In this document: positions 44,141 through 53,206 of the stretch, one piece after another
How the letters are laid out: each line of letters starts with the position of its first letter
How positions within the stretch are numbered: position 1 is the stretch's first letter
Assembly (NCBI GenBank): GCA_027485235.1
Contig: JAIXRJ010000042.1
Span: 17,806-81,805, forward strand
DNA: 64,000 bases
Direction: 5' to 3'
DNA from: Comamonadaceae bacterium
Lineage (GTDB): Bacteria > Pseudomonadota > Gammaproteobacteria > Burkholderiales > Burkholderiaceae_C
Position numbers and translations under genes: made by a program
Notes under the pieces: model-generated
What the model was told of the DNA's origin: nothing
The model's database searches: none
What the model saw: only the letters and a program-made list of their open reading frames with translations

Positions 44141-46753
44141 ATGCCCGACGTGTCTGACTTGCCCAAGGACTTGCCTGAGCGCCATGGCCCCCGCATTGTG
44201 GGCATCGGGGCATCGGCCGGGGGGCTGGCGGCGCTGAATGCATTCTTTGCGCAAGTGAGTCTCGACTCGAATTGCGCTTATGTGGTGGTGCAGCACATGG
44301 GGCCCGATTACCCGAGTTTGCTCAGCGGTTTGCTGCAGCAGGTCACGGCCTTGCCGGTGCACGAAGCGCAGGACGGCGCGGTGATGGCCGCCAACGCCGT
44401 GTACGTGATGCCCAGCGACGGCGAGTTGACCGTGGTGCGGGCTTGCCTGCATTTTCGTGCGGCACACCGAGTGAAGGGGCCGCGCAGCCCGCATTTTCCG
44501 ATCGATGCTTTTATGATCTCCTTGGCCAAAGACCAAGCAGATCGGGCGGTGGGGGTGGTCTTGTCCGGCATGGGCAACGACGGCACGCAGGGCCTGCTGG
44601 CCATTCACGCGCAGGGCGGTTTGTGCTTAGCTCAGCAGGCTGACACAGCCGCGTTTTCGTCCATGCCCCAAAGTGCGATCGACGCCGCCTGCGTCGATGA
44701 CGTGGCCGCGCCGCAAGACTTGCCATCGCTGATCGTGCAGCGCTTGACCGCTTTGAACTGCGCAGCCCCGCCCGCGCAGTCAACCAGCAGTCTGGACTCA
44801 CCAGCGGACAGTTTGCAGGCCATCGTGCAATGGATGCGCCAGCAGCACAAACACGATTTGTCGCTGTACAAAACGAGTACTTTGCGTCGCCGCGTGGAGC
44901 GGCGCATGCAGGTGCACCAGCTGGCCACCATGGCGCTGTATTACGGGTACTTGCAGTCCCATCCGCAAGAGCTGGATTTGTTGCTTTCCGAAATCCTGAT
45001 CGGTGTGACCGCATTTTTCAGAGACCCGCAGGTCTGGCTCGACCTGGCGCAAGAGGCCTTGCCGGCCCTGCTGGCCCAGCCGGGGACGGGTCCGCTGCGG
45101 GCTTGGGTGCTGGGCTGCTCCACCGGAGAAGAGGCCTACACCCTGGCCATGGTCTTGCAAGAGTCGAAAGAGGCTTGGGCCTTGGCCAATCCCTCGGTTG
45201 TGCCGAGACCCGTGCAAATCTTTGCCACCGACTTGAACGCAGCCGCCATCCTGGTGGCACGCAAAGGCTGGTACAACGCCCAGGCCTTGGCCGAGCTCAG
45301 TGACGCGCGACGGGCCCGGTTTTTTGTGCCCCACGAGGGCGGCTATCGGATCCAAGCCGAGATCCGGAGCCAGGTCCTGTTTGCCCGCCATGACGTGATT
45401 CAGGATCCGCCCTTTACCCAACTCGACCTCTTGACCTGCCGCAATGTGTTGATCTATTTCAACGCCACATTGCAGCGGCGTTTGATGCCCTTGTTTCACT
45501 TCAGCTTGCGCCCTGGTGGGGTGATGCTCTTGGGCAGCTCTGAAACTGTGGGGCGATCGCAAAACCTGTTCACCGTACTGAATGCCAAGTCGCGCCTTTA
45601 CCGCCGCAACGAAAAGCCTTTGTCGCGCGGCCCGGTCGACTTTCCCACCCACCCGCCATTGAAAGCACGCAGCGCCGTGCAGGAGTCGTCTGTGTCCCCG
45701 CCCTCATCCAACGCCCTTTCGAACTTGCAATCGCTGGCCGATCAGGTCCTGTTGCAGACGTTTTCCCCCGCTGCTGTGCTGGTCAATGCGGCGGGCGACA
45801 TTGTCTACATCAGCGGACGAACGGGTCGCTATCTGGAGCCCGCTGCGGGCAAAGCCAATTGGAATGTGCACGTCATGCTGCGCCCGGCTTTGCGATCGCC
45901 TGTGGCCAAGGCTTTGCAGCAGGCGTTGCAAGGGCGGCAAGCGGTGGTCTTGCACGCATTGCCGCTTGAAGGCGATGGACAAAGCCAACTGCAAGTGACT
46001 GTGCAACCCCTGCAAGACCCCCAGCCCTTGGCAGGCATGGTCATGCTGGTATTCAAGGAAATGGCGACGCCCGCTGCAGCGGGCGCAGACGCTGCAACCA
46101 CTTCTTCCCCTTCTTCGCCCACGTCGGCAGATTTGCAAAGCGCTCGGGAAGAAATTTCGGCCTTGCGCCACGAGATGCTGGCGTCTGCCGATGAACTGCA
46201 AGTGCTCAACGAGTCTTTGCAAACGGCCAACGAAGAGCTGCAGTCGTCCAACGAAGAGCTGACCACTTCCAAGGAGGAAGCGCAGTCGATGAACGAAGAG
46301 CTGCAAACCATCAACGGTGAATTGCAAACCCGCCTGGACGATTTGGCATTGGCGCAAAGCGACATGCAAAACCTGCTCAACAGCACCGAAATTGCCACTT
46401 TGTTCTTGGACAACGACTTGAATGTACGCCGCTACACCGAGCAGGCGGTGGGTATCTTTCACTTGCGCGAGGCCGATGTGGGTCGCCCCTTGAGCGATCT
46501 GGCCGGCATCTTGGATTACCCCCTGCTGCAAGCGGATGTCCAGGAAACATTGCGCACGCTGGCCCCTTGTGTCAAATCGGTATCGGCTGCCGATGGACGT
46601 TGGTTTTCGGTGCGCATCATGCCTTACCGCAACTTGTTCAACGTGGTTCAGGGCGCGGTGCTGACTTTTGTGGACATCAGCGTGGCCAAAGCCCTGGAAT
46701 TCCGTTTGCGCGAAGCGCATGTGACTGTCAACCCTGCAGGAGATTCTGAATGA
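44141..46753 (+). CDS. CheB-CheR fusion with C-terminal PAS domain
   Basis: An 870-residue hybrid. Residues about 15-200 are a CheB methylesterase: GIGASAGGLAAL (nucleophile Ser), VVQHMGPDYPS (His) and VVLSGMGNDGTQGLL (Asp). Residues about 225-490 are a CheR methyltransferase: LRRRVERRM, GVTAFFRDP, WVLGCSTGEEAYTLA (SAM) and LLTCRNVLIYFN. A long coiled coil (about 670-735, LQTANEELQSSNEELTTSKE) leads to a PAS domain (about 740-860). There is no histidine kinase domain and no receiver. It begins one base after the Crp-type regulator's stop. Likely it senses via PAS and methylates/demethylates an unknown receptor. Confidence 0.92.
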   Translation: MPDVSDLPKDLPERHGPRIVGIGASAGGLAALNAFFAQVSLDSNCAYVVVQHMGPDYPSLLSGLLQQVTALPVHEAQDGAVMAANAVYVMPSDGELTVVRACLHFRAAHRVKGPRSPHFPIDAFMISLAKDQADRAVGVVLSGMGNDGTQGLLAIHAQGGLCLAQQADTAAFSSMPQSAIDAACVDDVAAPQDLPSLIVQRLTALNCAAPPAQSTSSLDSPADSLQAIVQWMRQQHKHDLSLYKTSTLRRRVERRMQVHQLATMALYYGYLQSHPQELDLLLSEILIGVTAFFRDPQVWLDLAQEALPALLAQPGTGPLRAWVLGCSTGEEAYTLAMVLQESKEAWALANPSVVPRPVQIFATDLNAAAILVARKGWYNAQALAELSDARRARFFVPHEGGYRIQAEIRSQVLFARHDVIQDPPFTQLDLLTCRNVLIYFNATLQRRLMPLFHFSLRPGGVMLLGSSETVGRSQNLFTVLNAKSRLYRRNEKPLSRGPVDFPTHPPLKARSAVQESSVSPPSSNALSNLQSLADQVLLQTFSPAAVLVNAAGDIVYISGRTGRYLEPAAGKANWNVHVMLRPALRSPVAKALQQALQGRQAVVLHALPLEGDGQSQLQVTVQPLQDPQPLAGMVMLVFKEMATPAAAGADAATTSSPSSPTSADLQSAREEISALRHEMLASADELQVLNESLQTANEELQSSNEELTTSKEEAQSMNEELQTINGELQTRLDDLALAQSDMQNLLNSTEIATLFLDNDLNVRRYTEQAVGIFHLREADVGRPLSDLAGILDYPLLQADVQETLRTLAPCVKSVSAADGRWFSVRIMPYRNLFNVVQGAVLTFVDISVAKALEFRLREAHVTVNPAGDSE

Positions 46754-47349
46754 ACGATTCGTCCACCCCCGTGAATGTGTCCATGGCCTTGCGCGATCGT
46801 GCGCAGGCTTTGCTCGAGGCCAAGGGCGCCAGCCTGACGGCAGCCAAAGACCCCAGCCGGGCTTTGCGTGTTTTGTTTGATTTGGCCTCATCGCCCGACA
46901 CCGCGCCCGACGCATTGGCCTTGTTGCATGAATTGCAGGTGCACCAAGTGGAGCTGGATTTGCAGCAAGAAGAGTTGCAGCGCTCTCGCGCTGAGTTGGA
47001 GGCGGCCTGGGCTTATCAACTGCAGTGGCACGATGCTTCGCCCAGCGCGCAGTTGGTGATCGACGAGACTGGCCGCTTGATGGAGTGCAACGCGGGTGCG
47101 CTGAAGGCCTTGCAGCAAGACCTGCAATCGGTCTTGGGCAGACGTCTGGAGACTTGGGTAGCGCCCTCCGATGTGCCTGCGGTGAGGGCATGGCTGGCAC
47201 ATGCCCAGGCCAGCCCTCAGTCGACAGCTTGCCGCTTTGCGCTGCAAGAATCCGCTGCGGGACGACGTGCAGTGGTGGCGGCTGCGCGCGCCAATCCGAT
47301 GGCGTCGGGCGTGCTGGTGGCTTGGGTGGACGACGTTGCCGAGGCTTGA
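46750..47349 (+). CDS. PAS-domain protein
   Basis: A 199-residue soluble protein. An N-terminal helical segment with an acidic coiled coil (LHELQVHQVELDLQQEELQR near 58-77) precedes a single PAS domain (about 100-195; PSAQLVIDETGRLMECN). The LLHELQVHQVELDLQQEEL type of helix is also found in PAS proteins paired with CheB-CheR hybrids. It overlaps the CheB-CheR stop by four bases (ATGA), so the two are translationally coupled and probably form a signalling pair. No output domain is present. Confidence 0.85.
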   Translation: MNDSSTPVNVSMALRDRAQALLEAKGASLTAAKDPSRALRVLFDLASSPDTAPDALALLHELQVHQVELDLQQEELQRSRAELEAAWAYQLQWHDASPSAQLVIDETGRLMECNAGALKALQQDLQSVLGRRLETWVAPSDVPAVRAWLAHAQASPQSTACRFALQESAAGRRAVVAAARANPMASGVLVAWVDDVAEA

Positions 47350-47512
47350 TCCACGGGTGCTTGCGAGCGTGCCTTGGCACACTGACGGGGGCAGCCTTGC
47401 GCGCTATCGTGGACTTGTCTGAACCTGGGCATTGCAGCAAGCTTGGCGGGTTTGGTCGAGTGGCCAAGCCCTGACTTGGCCGTTCACACACTATGCACGA
47501 CAGGATTGCACC

Positions 47513-47827
47513 ATGATTGACAAAACTTTTTGGGCCGCTGCGGCCACTTCGCTGGTTCTTTTGGCCGCCTCCGGCTGCGCCGTTTCGCGTGGGCAAGAAA
47601 GTGTCGGGGCTTATGTCGATGACGTCGGCATCACCACCTTGGTCAAGGCCCGATTCTATGAAGACAAAGACGTGGCCGGTTCCTCCATCGGTGTCGAAAC
47701 ACTCAAGGGCACCGTGATGCTGTCGGGCTTTGCCAAGAGTGCTTTGGAGCGCAACAAAGCCGAGACCATCGCCCGTGGCGTGCGCGGCGTGACCGCGGTC
47801 AAAAACGAGATCACGGTCCGTCCATGA
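47513..47827 (+). CDS. BON-domain lipoprotein
   Basis: A 104-residue protein with a lipoprotein signal ending LAASGC near residue 22 and a single BON domain (about 37-104): DDVGITTLVKARFYEDKDV, VETLKGTVMLSGFAKS and GVRGVTAVKNEI. BON-domain lipoproteins are associated with envelope integrity and osmotic stress (as with OsmY/DolP). The start at 47513 is preceded by a weak site (GCACC), and the upstream extension is not conserved-looking. It lies between the PAS gene and a response regulator gene. Confidence 0.88.
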   Translation: MIDKTFWAAAATSLVLLAASGCAVSRGQESVGAYVDDVGITTLVKARFYEDKDVAGSSIGVETLKGTVMLSGFAKSALERNKAETIARGVRGVTAVKNEITVRP

Positions 47828-48057
47828 AATGGGGCGCCAATGGGCTGTGCATTGAGCCCATTGGTGGCTGCGCCATTTTTCAGACTTACCCAGAAAAATC
47901 GCGACCGACTACTGGTTTGAACGTAAGCCAGTTCACCAATTCAAGGGATTACTTGCGGACAGTGCCATGGCTATCCTGAAGGCATAGGTGGGGTGCTGCA
48001 CAAAAGGTTTTTTGCAGCACGGCCTCACCCCCATTGGCTGCAAAAAGGACGTGACCC

Positions 48058-48693
48058 ATGTGCATTGATTTGGTACTTGCCGACCCCCATCCCCTCATGC
48101 TCGACGGCTTGGCCCACATGTTCCAGGATTTGCCGGATTTTTCAGTCAAGTCCTGTGTTCACCATGGCGACGCCGCTTTGCAGGCAGTTCAGCAACACCA
48201 CCCCCACGTACTGGTGATGGACTTGTCTTTGACCCGAAGAAGCGGCCTGGATTTGTTGCAAGCGCTGCAGTCTTGCGGGTCGCACACCTTGCCTGTGGTA
48301 TTCACGGGGGCGTCGATTGGCGAGGTCATGCAAGCCATCGATCTGGGGGTGCGGGGCTTGGTGTCCAAAGAAAAGTCCAAGCAAGAGCTGGCCCTTTGCA
48401 TCCAAGCGGTGTTCGAGGGCGGTCAATGGCTGGACCCCGATTTGTCCATCAAGACCATGTCGCTGTTGCTGGCGCAAAAAAAGAAAAATGCGCAGGCCTC
48501 CCATTTGTTGACGCCCCGCGAACTGATGGTGGCCCGCATGGTGACCGAGGGCTGGCCCAACAAAAAAATCGCGACCAAGCTCTTCATCAGTGAGGGCACC
48601 GCCAAACTGCATTTGCACCATGTGTACCAAAAACTCAGTTGCCCAGGGCGCATGTCCTTGCAGCGTTTGATGCAAGAGCAAGGACTGACCTGA
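48058..48693 (+). CDS. NarL/LuxR-family response regulator
   Basis: A 211-residue response regulator: receiver at 1-120 with the acidic pair in LVLADPHPLML, phosphoacceptor Asp in VLVMDLSLTRRSG near 58 and conserved Lys in GLVSKEKSK; LuxR helix-turn-helix at about 145-205 (LTPRELMVARMVTEGWPNKK). Unlike its neighbour at 49236, it keeps the phosphorylation residues. AAGGA lies 8 bases upstream. No histidine kinase gene is adjacent, so the partner is elsewhere. It may relay a signal to the stress unit. Confidence 0.92.
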   Translation: MCIDLVLADPHPLMLDGLAHMFQDLPDFSVKSCVHHGDAALQAVQQHHPHVLVMDLSLTRRSGLDLLQALQSCGSHTLPVVFTGASIGEVMQAIDLGVRGLVSKEKSKQELALCIQAVFEGGQWLDPDLSIKTMSLLLAQKKKNAQASHLLTPRELMVARMVTEGWPNKKIATKLFISEGTAKLHLHHVYQKLSCPGRMSLQRLMQEQGLT

Positions 48694-48728
48694 GATGGCT
48701 TTTTTTGTTTTTTTTGAAAGGACTTGTG

Positions 48729-49046
48729 ATGCTGGACGACCCTGAAATGATCGAAACGGCTTATGCCCTGCATGTGAGCGAGCATTACCGCAGGGCATCT
48801 GAGCAATTGCTCCATGCTTACCAACGCAACAAAGAAGCCAGCCGCCACCACGAAGCGGGCGCATTCAAAGCCGCCTTGCACCATGTGAAGCTGTCCAAAT
48901 ACCATGCCTTGACGGCACACGACCATTTGAGTGAAGCCTTGCTGATCAGCGAAAAGATCGGCAAAAAGGTCCCCAAAAAGGTCGGTGATATGGATGCCGT
49001 GGTGGGCATGCGCGGCCATGAGCAAGACCGATCGGCGGTCCAGTAA
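48729..49046 (+). CDS. Small helical protein, unknown function
   Basis: A 105-residue His/Lys/Ala-rich protein with no signal peptide and a mainly helical profile (SEHYRRASEQLLHAYQRNKE near 17-36, then AFKAALHHVKLSKYHALTAH). I do not recognise a family. It follows the response regulator gene by 35 bases with an AAAGG site upstream and is probably co-transcribed. Numerous histidines suggest metal or stress sensing, but this is only an impression. Confidence 0.6.
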   Translation: MLDDPEMIETAYALHVSEHYRRASEQLLHAYQRNKEASRHHEAGAFKAALHHVKLSKYHALTAHDHLSEALLISEKIGKKVPKKVGDMDAVVGMRGHEQDRSAVQ

Positions 49047-49235
49047 GCGGTGATTGACGTGCGTGCTCGGCACAAAAAAAATACCAATCGGTCCTTTATG
49101 TGCTGGTTCGCACACTGTGTGCGTCGCGGCAGACCTAAACTGAGTACCCATTAGAAGCAACTTTTTATAAGGACCGTCTACCTTGTTGCGATGCGTTGTT
49201 GCACATTCTGATGAATGATCGCTGAAGGATTGAAC

Positions 49236-49880
49236 ATGTCGATACGCGTTTTACTGTCGTCCAAAAACACCGTGGTGGCCGAGGGCATTGCCGCCGTGGT
49301 GCGAACTCACCCTGACATGCAGTTGGTGGGCATATCCGCCGATACAGCACACACACTGGCGTGTTGCAAGGATGAGGGGCCGGATGTGTTGTTGGTGGGC
49401 ATCCATTCAGACCCAGCCCCCGAGCTGGATCTGATCCAGCGTGTGTCGCACGGCAGTCAACCGATCCACATCGTGGCTTACTCTCACGGCTCTGGCCGCA
49501 ATGCGGTGATGGACATTCTGGATGCAGGTGCCAAGGGCTACGTCTCTACCACCAGCAGCATCGATGACCTGATGTCGGCCATCCGGGCCGCAGCCTTGGG
49601 CCATGCTTATTTGTGCCAATCCGCGGCCACCGACATGATGGACCATGTGCGCCAAACCCGCTCGGGCGATGCCACCGAGCGATCGCACCTAGGCGTGCGT
49701 GAAGAGCAGGTCTTGCGTCTGATCGCCGACGGGTTCTCGTCCAAGGAAATTGCACGCAATTTGCTCATTGCCCCCAGCACCGTGGAGGTGCACCGCCGCA
49801 ACATCATGCGCAAGGTGGGCTTGCACAAAGTGGCCGATCTGACGCGCTACGCCATTCGCAACCTGATGGTCTCGGTTTGA
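49236..49880 (+). CDS. LuxR-family response regulator with degenerate receiver
   Basis: A 214-residue protein. The C-terminal LuxR helix-turn-helix (about 148-205; LGVREEQVLRLIADGFSSKE, RNLLIAPSTVEVHRRNI) is intact. The N-terminal receiver fold is recognisable, but its key residues are replaced: the acidic pair reads SSK (VLLSSKNTVV), the phosphoacceptor position is Gly in DVLLVGIHSD, and the conserved Lys is Thr in GYVSTTSS. It should therefore be independent of phosphorylation. GAAGGA lies 8 bases before the ATG. It could act as a partner or competitor of the normal regulator at 48058. Confidence 0.88.
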   Translation: MSIRVLLSSKNTVVAEGIAAVVRTHPDMQLVGISADTAHTLACCKDEGPDVLLVGIHSDPAPELDLIQRVSHGSQPIHIVAYSHGSGRNAVMDILDAGAKGYVSTTSSIDDLMSAIRAAALGHAYLCQSAATDMMDHVRQTRSGDATERSHLGVREEQVLRLIADGFSSKEIARNLLIAPSTVEVHRRNIMRKVGLHKVADLTRYAIRNLMVSV

Positions 49881-49884
49881 GCTT

Positions 49885-51741
49885 TCAGCCCGTGGTCGCT
49901 GGAGGCTGCCCAAGGGCATTGCGTGAGGGCGTCCCCTGCAGTTGCTGCGCCAGGGCCTCGGCCACTTTGAGGCCGTCCACACCCGCTGATAAAATGCCGC
50001 CCGCGTAACTGGCGCCTTCGCCGGCCGGGTAAAGGCCGTGGGTGTTGAGGCTTTGCAAATTTTCACCCCGGGGTATTTTGAGCGGCGAGGAGGTGCGCGT
50101 TTCCACCCCGGTCATCACCGCGTCGGCCATGTCGTAGCCCTTGATCTTGCGGCCGAACACCGGCAGCGCTTCGCGCATGGCTTCGACCGCGTAGCCCGGC
50201 AACACATCGGCCAAATCGACCAGTTTCACGCCGGGTTTGTAAGACGGCAACACGCTGCCCCATTCGGTGGAGGGGCGCTGCGCCAAAAAGTCACCCACCA
50301 GTTGACCGGGGGCTTCGTAGTTGCTACCGCCCACTTCAAAGGCTCTGGTTTCGAGTTGGCGCTGCAACACGATCCCCGCAAGCGGGTGCGGGGTTGGCGG
50401 TTGTTGTGCGTGTAATGCATGGGCTTCTTGCGCCAGCAGGGGGCCGTCTTGCTCGCCAAAGGCGGCTTGCCAAGCAATTGTGTCCAGCGGGTAGTCGGGT
50501 GGATCGATGGCCACCACCAGGCCCGCGTTGGCATTGCGCTCATTGCGCGAGTACTGGCTCATGCCGTTGGTGACCACGCGGCCCGGCTCGCTGGTGGCGG
50601 CCACCACGGTGCCGCCGGGGCACATGCAAAAGCTGTAGACGGCGCGGCCGTTTTGCGCGTGGTGCACCAGCTTGTAATCGGCCGCACCCAGCAGCGGGTG
50701 GCCCGCGTGGCGGCCCCAACGGGCTTGGTCGATGACGCTTTGCGGGTGCTCGATGCGCACGCCAATCGAAAACGCTTTGGCCTGCATGGCCACGCCACGG
50801 CGGTGCAGCATGACAAAGGTGTCGCGCGAGCTGTGGCCCAGGGCCATGACGGCGTGCTGCGTGTGCAGGGTCTGGTGTTCGCCGGTACGCAGGTCAAGTA
50901 CCTGCAAGCCGGTGAGTTGTTGGCCATGGGCGGTGGGCGCTAGCAGCACATCGCTCACGCGCTGCTCAAAGCGGATCTCGCCGCCCAGCCCGATGATCTG
51001 CTCGCGGATGTGCTCGACCACCTTGACCAGTTTGAAGGTGCCGATGTGCGGGTGCGCGGCGTACAAGATGTCGGCAGGGGCCCCCGCCTTGACGAACTCG
51101 TCTATCACCTTGCGGCCCAGGTGGCGCGGGTCCTTGATCTGGCTGTAGAGCTTGCCGTCGCTGAAGGTGCCTGCGCCGCCTTCGCCAAACTGCACATTGC
51201 TCTCGGGGTTGAGCACCTTTTTGCGCCACAGGCCCCAGGTGTCTTTGGTGCGTTCGCGCACGGGTTTGCCACGCTCGAGCACGATGGGCTTGAAGCCCAT
51301 TTGCGCCAACGCCAGGGCGGCGAACATGCCGCAAGGCCCAAAGCCCACCACCACCGGCCGCTCACCGTTTTGTGTGCCAAAGCCCTCGGGTGCATGGCAG
51401 GGCGGGTGCCAAGCCATGTCGGGTGTGGCTTGAATGTGTGGGTTTTTCTCGAACTTGTGCAGCAAGGCGGCTTCGGTCTGCGCATCGGCCAGCGACAGGT
51501 CCACGATGTAGACCGCCAGCAAATCAGCTTTGCGGGCATCGAAGCTGCGTTTGAAGACCTGCAGCGTGGCGATGTCTGCAATGCTCAAGCCCATCGTTTG
51601 AGCCGCCAATCGGCGCAGGGCTTCTTCGGGATGCGCCGTGGGCAAGCGGTCTTCGTCGGTCTCGGACGGTGCATCGGCTGCACGACGCACTTGAACTGGC
51701 AGGGCCGAAAGGGGGAGTTTGAGTTCGGAAATTCGGATCAT
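49885..51741 (-). CDS. FAD-dependent dehydrogenase of the COG2509 type
   Basis: A 618-residue flavoprotein. After an N-terminal domain (about 1-110), the FAD-binding GxGxxG appears as VVGFGPCGMFAALALAQMGF near 130-149, then the conserved VQFGEGGAGTFSDGKLYSQI near 180. The C-terminal part carries a GxGxxxAGG-like second site, GEGASYAGGILSAG. These blocks define the uncharacterised COG2509 family, distantly related to GidA. No reaction is established. It is convergent with the degenerate response regulator gene, with only 4 bases between stops, and is upstream of cysteine synthase on the same strand. Confidence 0.88.
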   Translation of the reverse strand: MIRISELKLPLSALPVQVRRAADAPSETDEDRLPTAHPEEALRRLAAQTMGLSIADIATLQVFKRSFDARKADLLAVYIVDLSLADAQTEAALLHKFEKNPHIQATPDMAWHPPCHAPEGFGTQNGERPVVVGFGPCGMFAALALAQMGFKPIVLERGKPVRERTKDTWGLWRKKVLNPESNVQFGEGGAGTFSDGKLYSQIKDPRHLGRKVIDEFVKAGAPADILYAAHPHIGTFKLVKVVEHIREQIIGLGGEIRFEQRVSDVLLAPTAHGQQLTGLQVLDLRTGEHQTLHTQHAVMALGHSSRDTFVMLHRRGVAMQAKAFSIGVRIEHPQSVIDQARWGRHAGHPLLGAADYKLVHHAQNGRAVYSFCMCPGGTVVAATSEPGRVVTNGMSQYSRNERNANAGLVVAIDPPDYPLDTIAWQAAFGEQDGPLLAQEAHALHAQQPPTPHPLAGIVLQRQLETRAFEVGGSNYEAPGQLVGDFLAQRPSTEWGSVLPSYKPGVKLVDLADVLPGYAVEAMREALPVFGRKIKGYDMADAVMTGVETRTSSPLKIPRGENLQSLNTHGLYPAGEGASYAGGILSAGVDGLKVAEALAQQLQGTPSRNALGQPPATTG

Positions 51742-51783
51742 GGCAACCTCTGTGGCTTGTGGTTATCAAGCAAGAAGCGGTGA

Positions 51784-52704
51784 TTATCCTTGAGGCAAGT
51801 AGCCCTCGACCGACAAATAACGCTCGCCCGTGTCGTAGTTAAAACCCAGTACGGTGGCGCCTGCAGGCAGCTCGGGCAATTTTTGTGCGATGGCGGCCAG
51901 TGTGGCGCCCGAGGAGATGCCGACCAGCATGCCTTCTTCACGGGCCGAGCGGCGAGCGTATTCGCGTGCGGCTTCAGCATCGACCTGGATGACGCCGTCC
52001 AGCACGCTGGTGTCCAGGTTTTTCGGGATGAAGCCCGCGCCAATGCCCTGGATGGGGTGGGGTGCGGGCGCACCGCCCGAGATCACGGGCGAGGCGGCGG
52101 GCTCGACCGCAAACACCTGGAGATTGGGAAACTTGGCCTTGAGCACGCGGGCCGCCCCGGTCAGGTGACCGCCTGTGCCCACGCCGGTGATGAGGGCGTC
52201 AATGCCGTCGGGGAAGTCGGCCAGGATTTCCTGGGCTGTCGTGCGCACATGCACTTCGATGTTGGCGGGGTTTTCAAACTGCTGGGGCATCCAGGCGCCG
52301 GGCGTGCTGGCCACCAGTTCTTCGGCGCGGGCAATCGCGCCTTTCATGCCTTTTTCACGGGGCGTCAGGTCAAACGTGGCGCCATAGGCCAGCATCAGGC
52401 GGCGGCGCTCGATGCTCATGCTGTCGGGCATGACCAGCACCAGCTTGTAGCCCTTGACGGCAGCGACCATGGCCAAGCCAATGCCGGTGTTGCCCGAAGT
52501 GGGCTCGATGAGGGTGCCACCAGGTTTCAGAGCGCCTGTTTTTTCGGCGTTTTCGACCATGGCCAGCGCAATGCGGTCCTTGATCGAGCCACCTGGGTTG
52601 CTGCGCTCGGATTTAATCCACACGTTAGCCCCCGCACCAAACAGGCGGTTGATGCGCACATGGGGCGTGTGACCGATGGTGTCAAGGATGGTGTGGGCTT
52701 TCAT
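51784..52704 (-). CDS. cysK: Cysteine synthase A
   Basis: A 306-residue PLP enzyme that makes cysteine from O-acetylserine and sulfide. The PLP lysine lies in [18 protein letters not shown] (near 33-50), the phosphate/acetate loop is [12 protein letters not shown] near 67, and the glycine-rich loop [16 protein letters not shown] is near 175-190. The length is normal. GGAGAG lies five bases before the ATG at 52704, so the longer open frame upstream is not used. It lies 43 bases upstream of the COG2509 flavoprotein gene in the direction of transcription and is divergent from rnpB. Confidence 0.94.
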   Translation of the reverse strand: MKAHTILDTIGHTPHVRINRLFGAGANVWIKSERSNPGGSIKDRIALAMVENAEKTGALKPGGTLIEPTSGNTGIGLAMVAAVKGYKLVLVMPDSMSIERRRLMLAYGATFDLTPREKGMKGAIARAEELVASTPGAWMPQQFENPANIEVHVRTTAQEILADFPDGIDALITGVGTGGHLTGAARVLKAKFPNLQVFAVEPAASPVISGGAPAPHPIQGIGAGFIPKNLDTSVLDGVIQVDAEAAREYARRSAREEGMLVGISSGATLAAIAQKLPELPAGATVLGFNYDTGERYLSVEGYLPQG

Positions 52705-52803
52705 GGCGTCTCTCCGGTCTGAAAATGCAGGACAAAAGACCATTGTGCGTGAATCCTCGGACTCGGGGCGATGTGAGCGCCTACCCAGAGGTGATAATCA
52801 AGC

Positions 52804-53136
52804 TGTGAAGCTCGCCAGACCGCCGCTGGTGCGATTTCCGAAAGGAAGCACTGGAGGAACGTCCGGACTGCACAGGACAGCGTAGGAGGCAACACCTCTC
52901 CACCGCGAGGTGAGGATCAGAGCAACAGAGACGAGTCGCCAGGGGGCAACGCTTGGCGGGTGAAACGGGCAATCTCTACGCGCAGCAATACCAAGTAGGC
53001 CAGCGTTGATGTGGTTCCGCAGAGTTGGCGGGTAGGTAGCATCGAGCCGGGTGGGTGACCCCCGGCCCAGAGTAATGGCGGTCACGCAGCGGGCAACCGT
53101 TGTGCACAGAATCCGGCTTATCGGCGAGCTTCACAC
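52804..53136 (+). ncRNA. rnpB: RNase P RNA (class A)
   Basis: The catalytic RNA of RNase P, which trims the 5' ends of tRNA precursors. Universal elements are present: P1 pairs GTGAAGCTCGCC (52805-52816) with GGCGAGCTTCAC (53123-53134), GAGGAACGTCCGGACTGCAC is the left part of the P4 core, and ACAGAATCCGGCTTAT the right part. The length of about 330 nt fits the bacterial A type, and the strand is certain from these elements. A GATAAT -10 box lies at 52793-52798, immediately upstream of the expected 5' end; no clear -35 was seen. Confidence 0.95.
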
Positions 53137-53156
53137 TTTTCGCGGTCAACCGACAA

Positions 53157-53184
53157 CAAAAAACCCGCCGAAGCGGGTTTTTGT
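53157..53184. terminator. Terminator after rnpB
   Basis: An A-rich run, stem AACCCGC / GCGGGTT around a four-base loop, then TTTTT. Both sides have homopolymers, so it can also stop the convergent Rrf2 gene. Confidence 0.88.
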
Positions 53185-53206
53185 CTAGGTCGCAAGCGGG
53201 TTGCGA

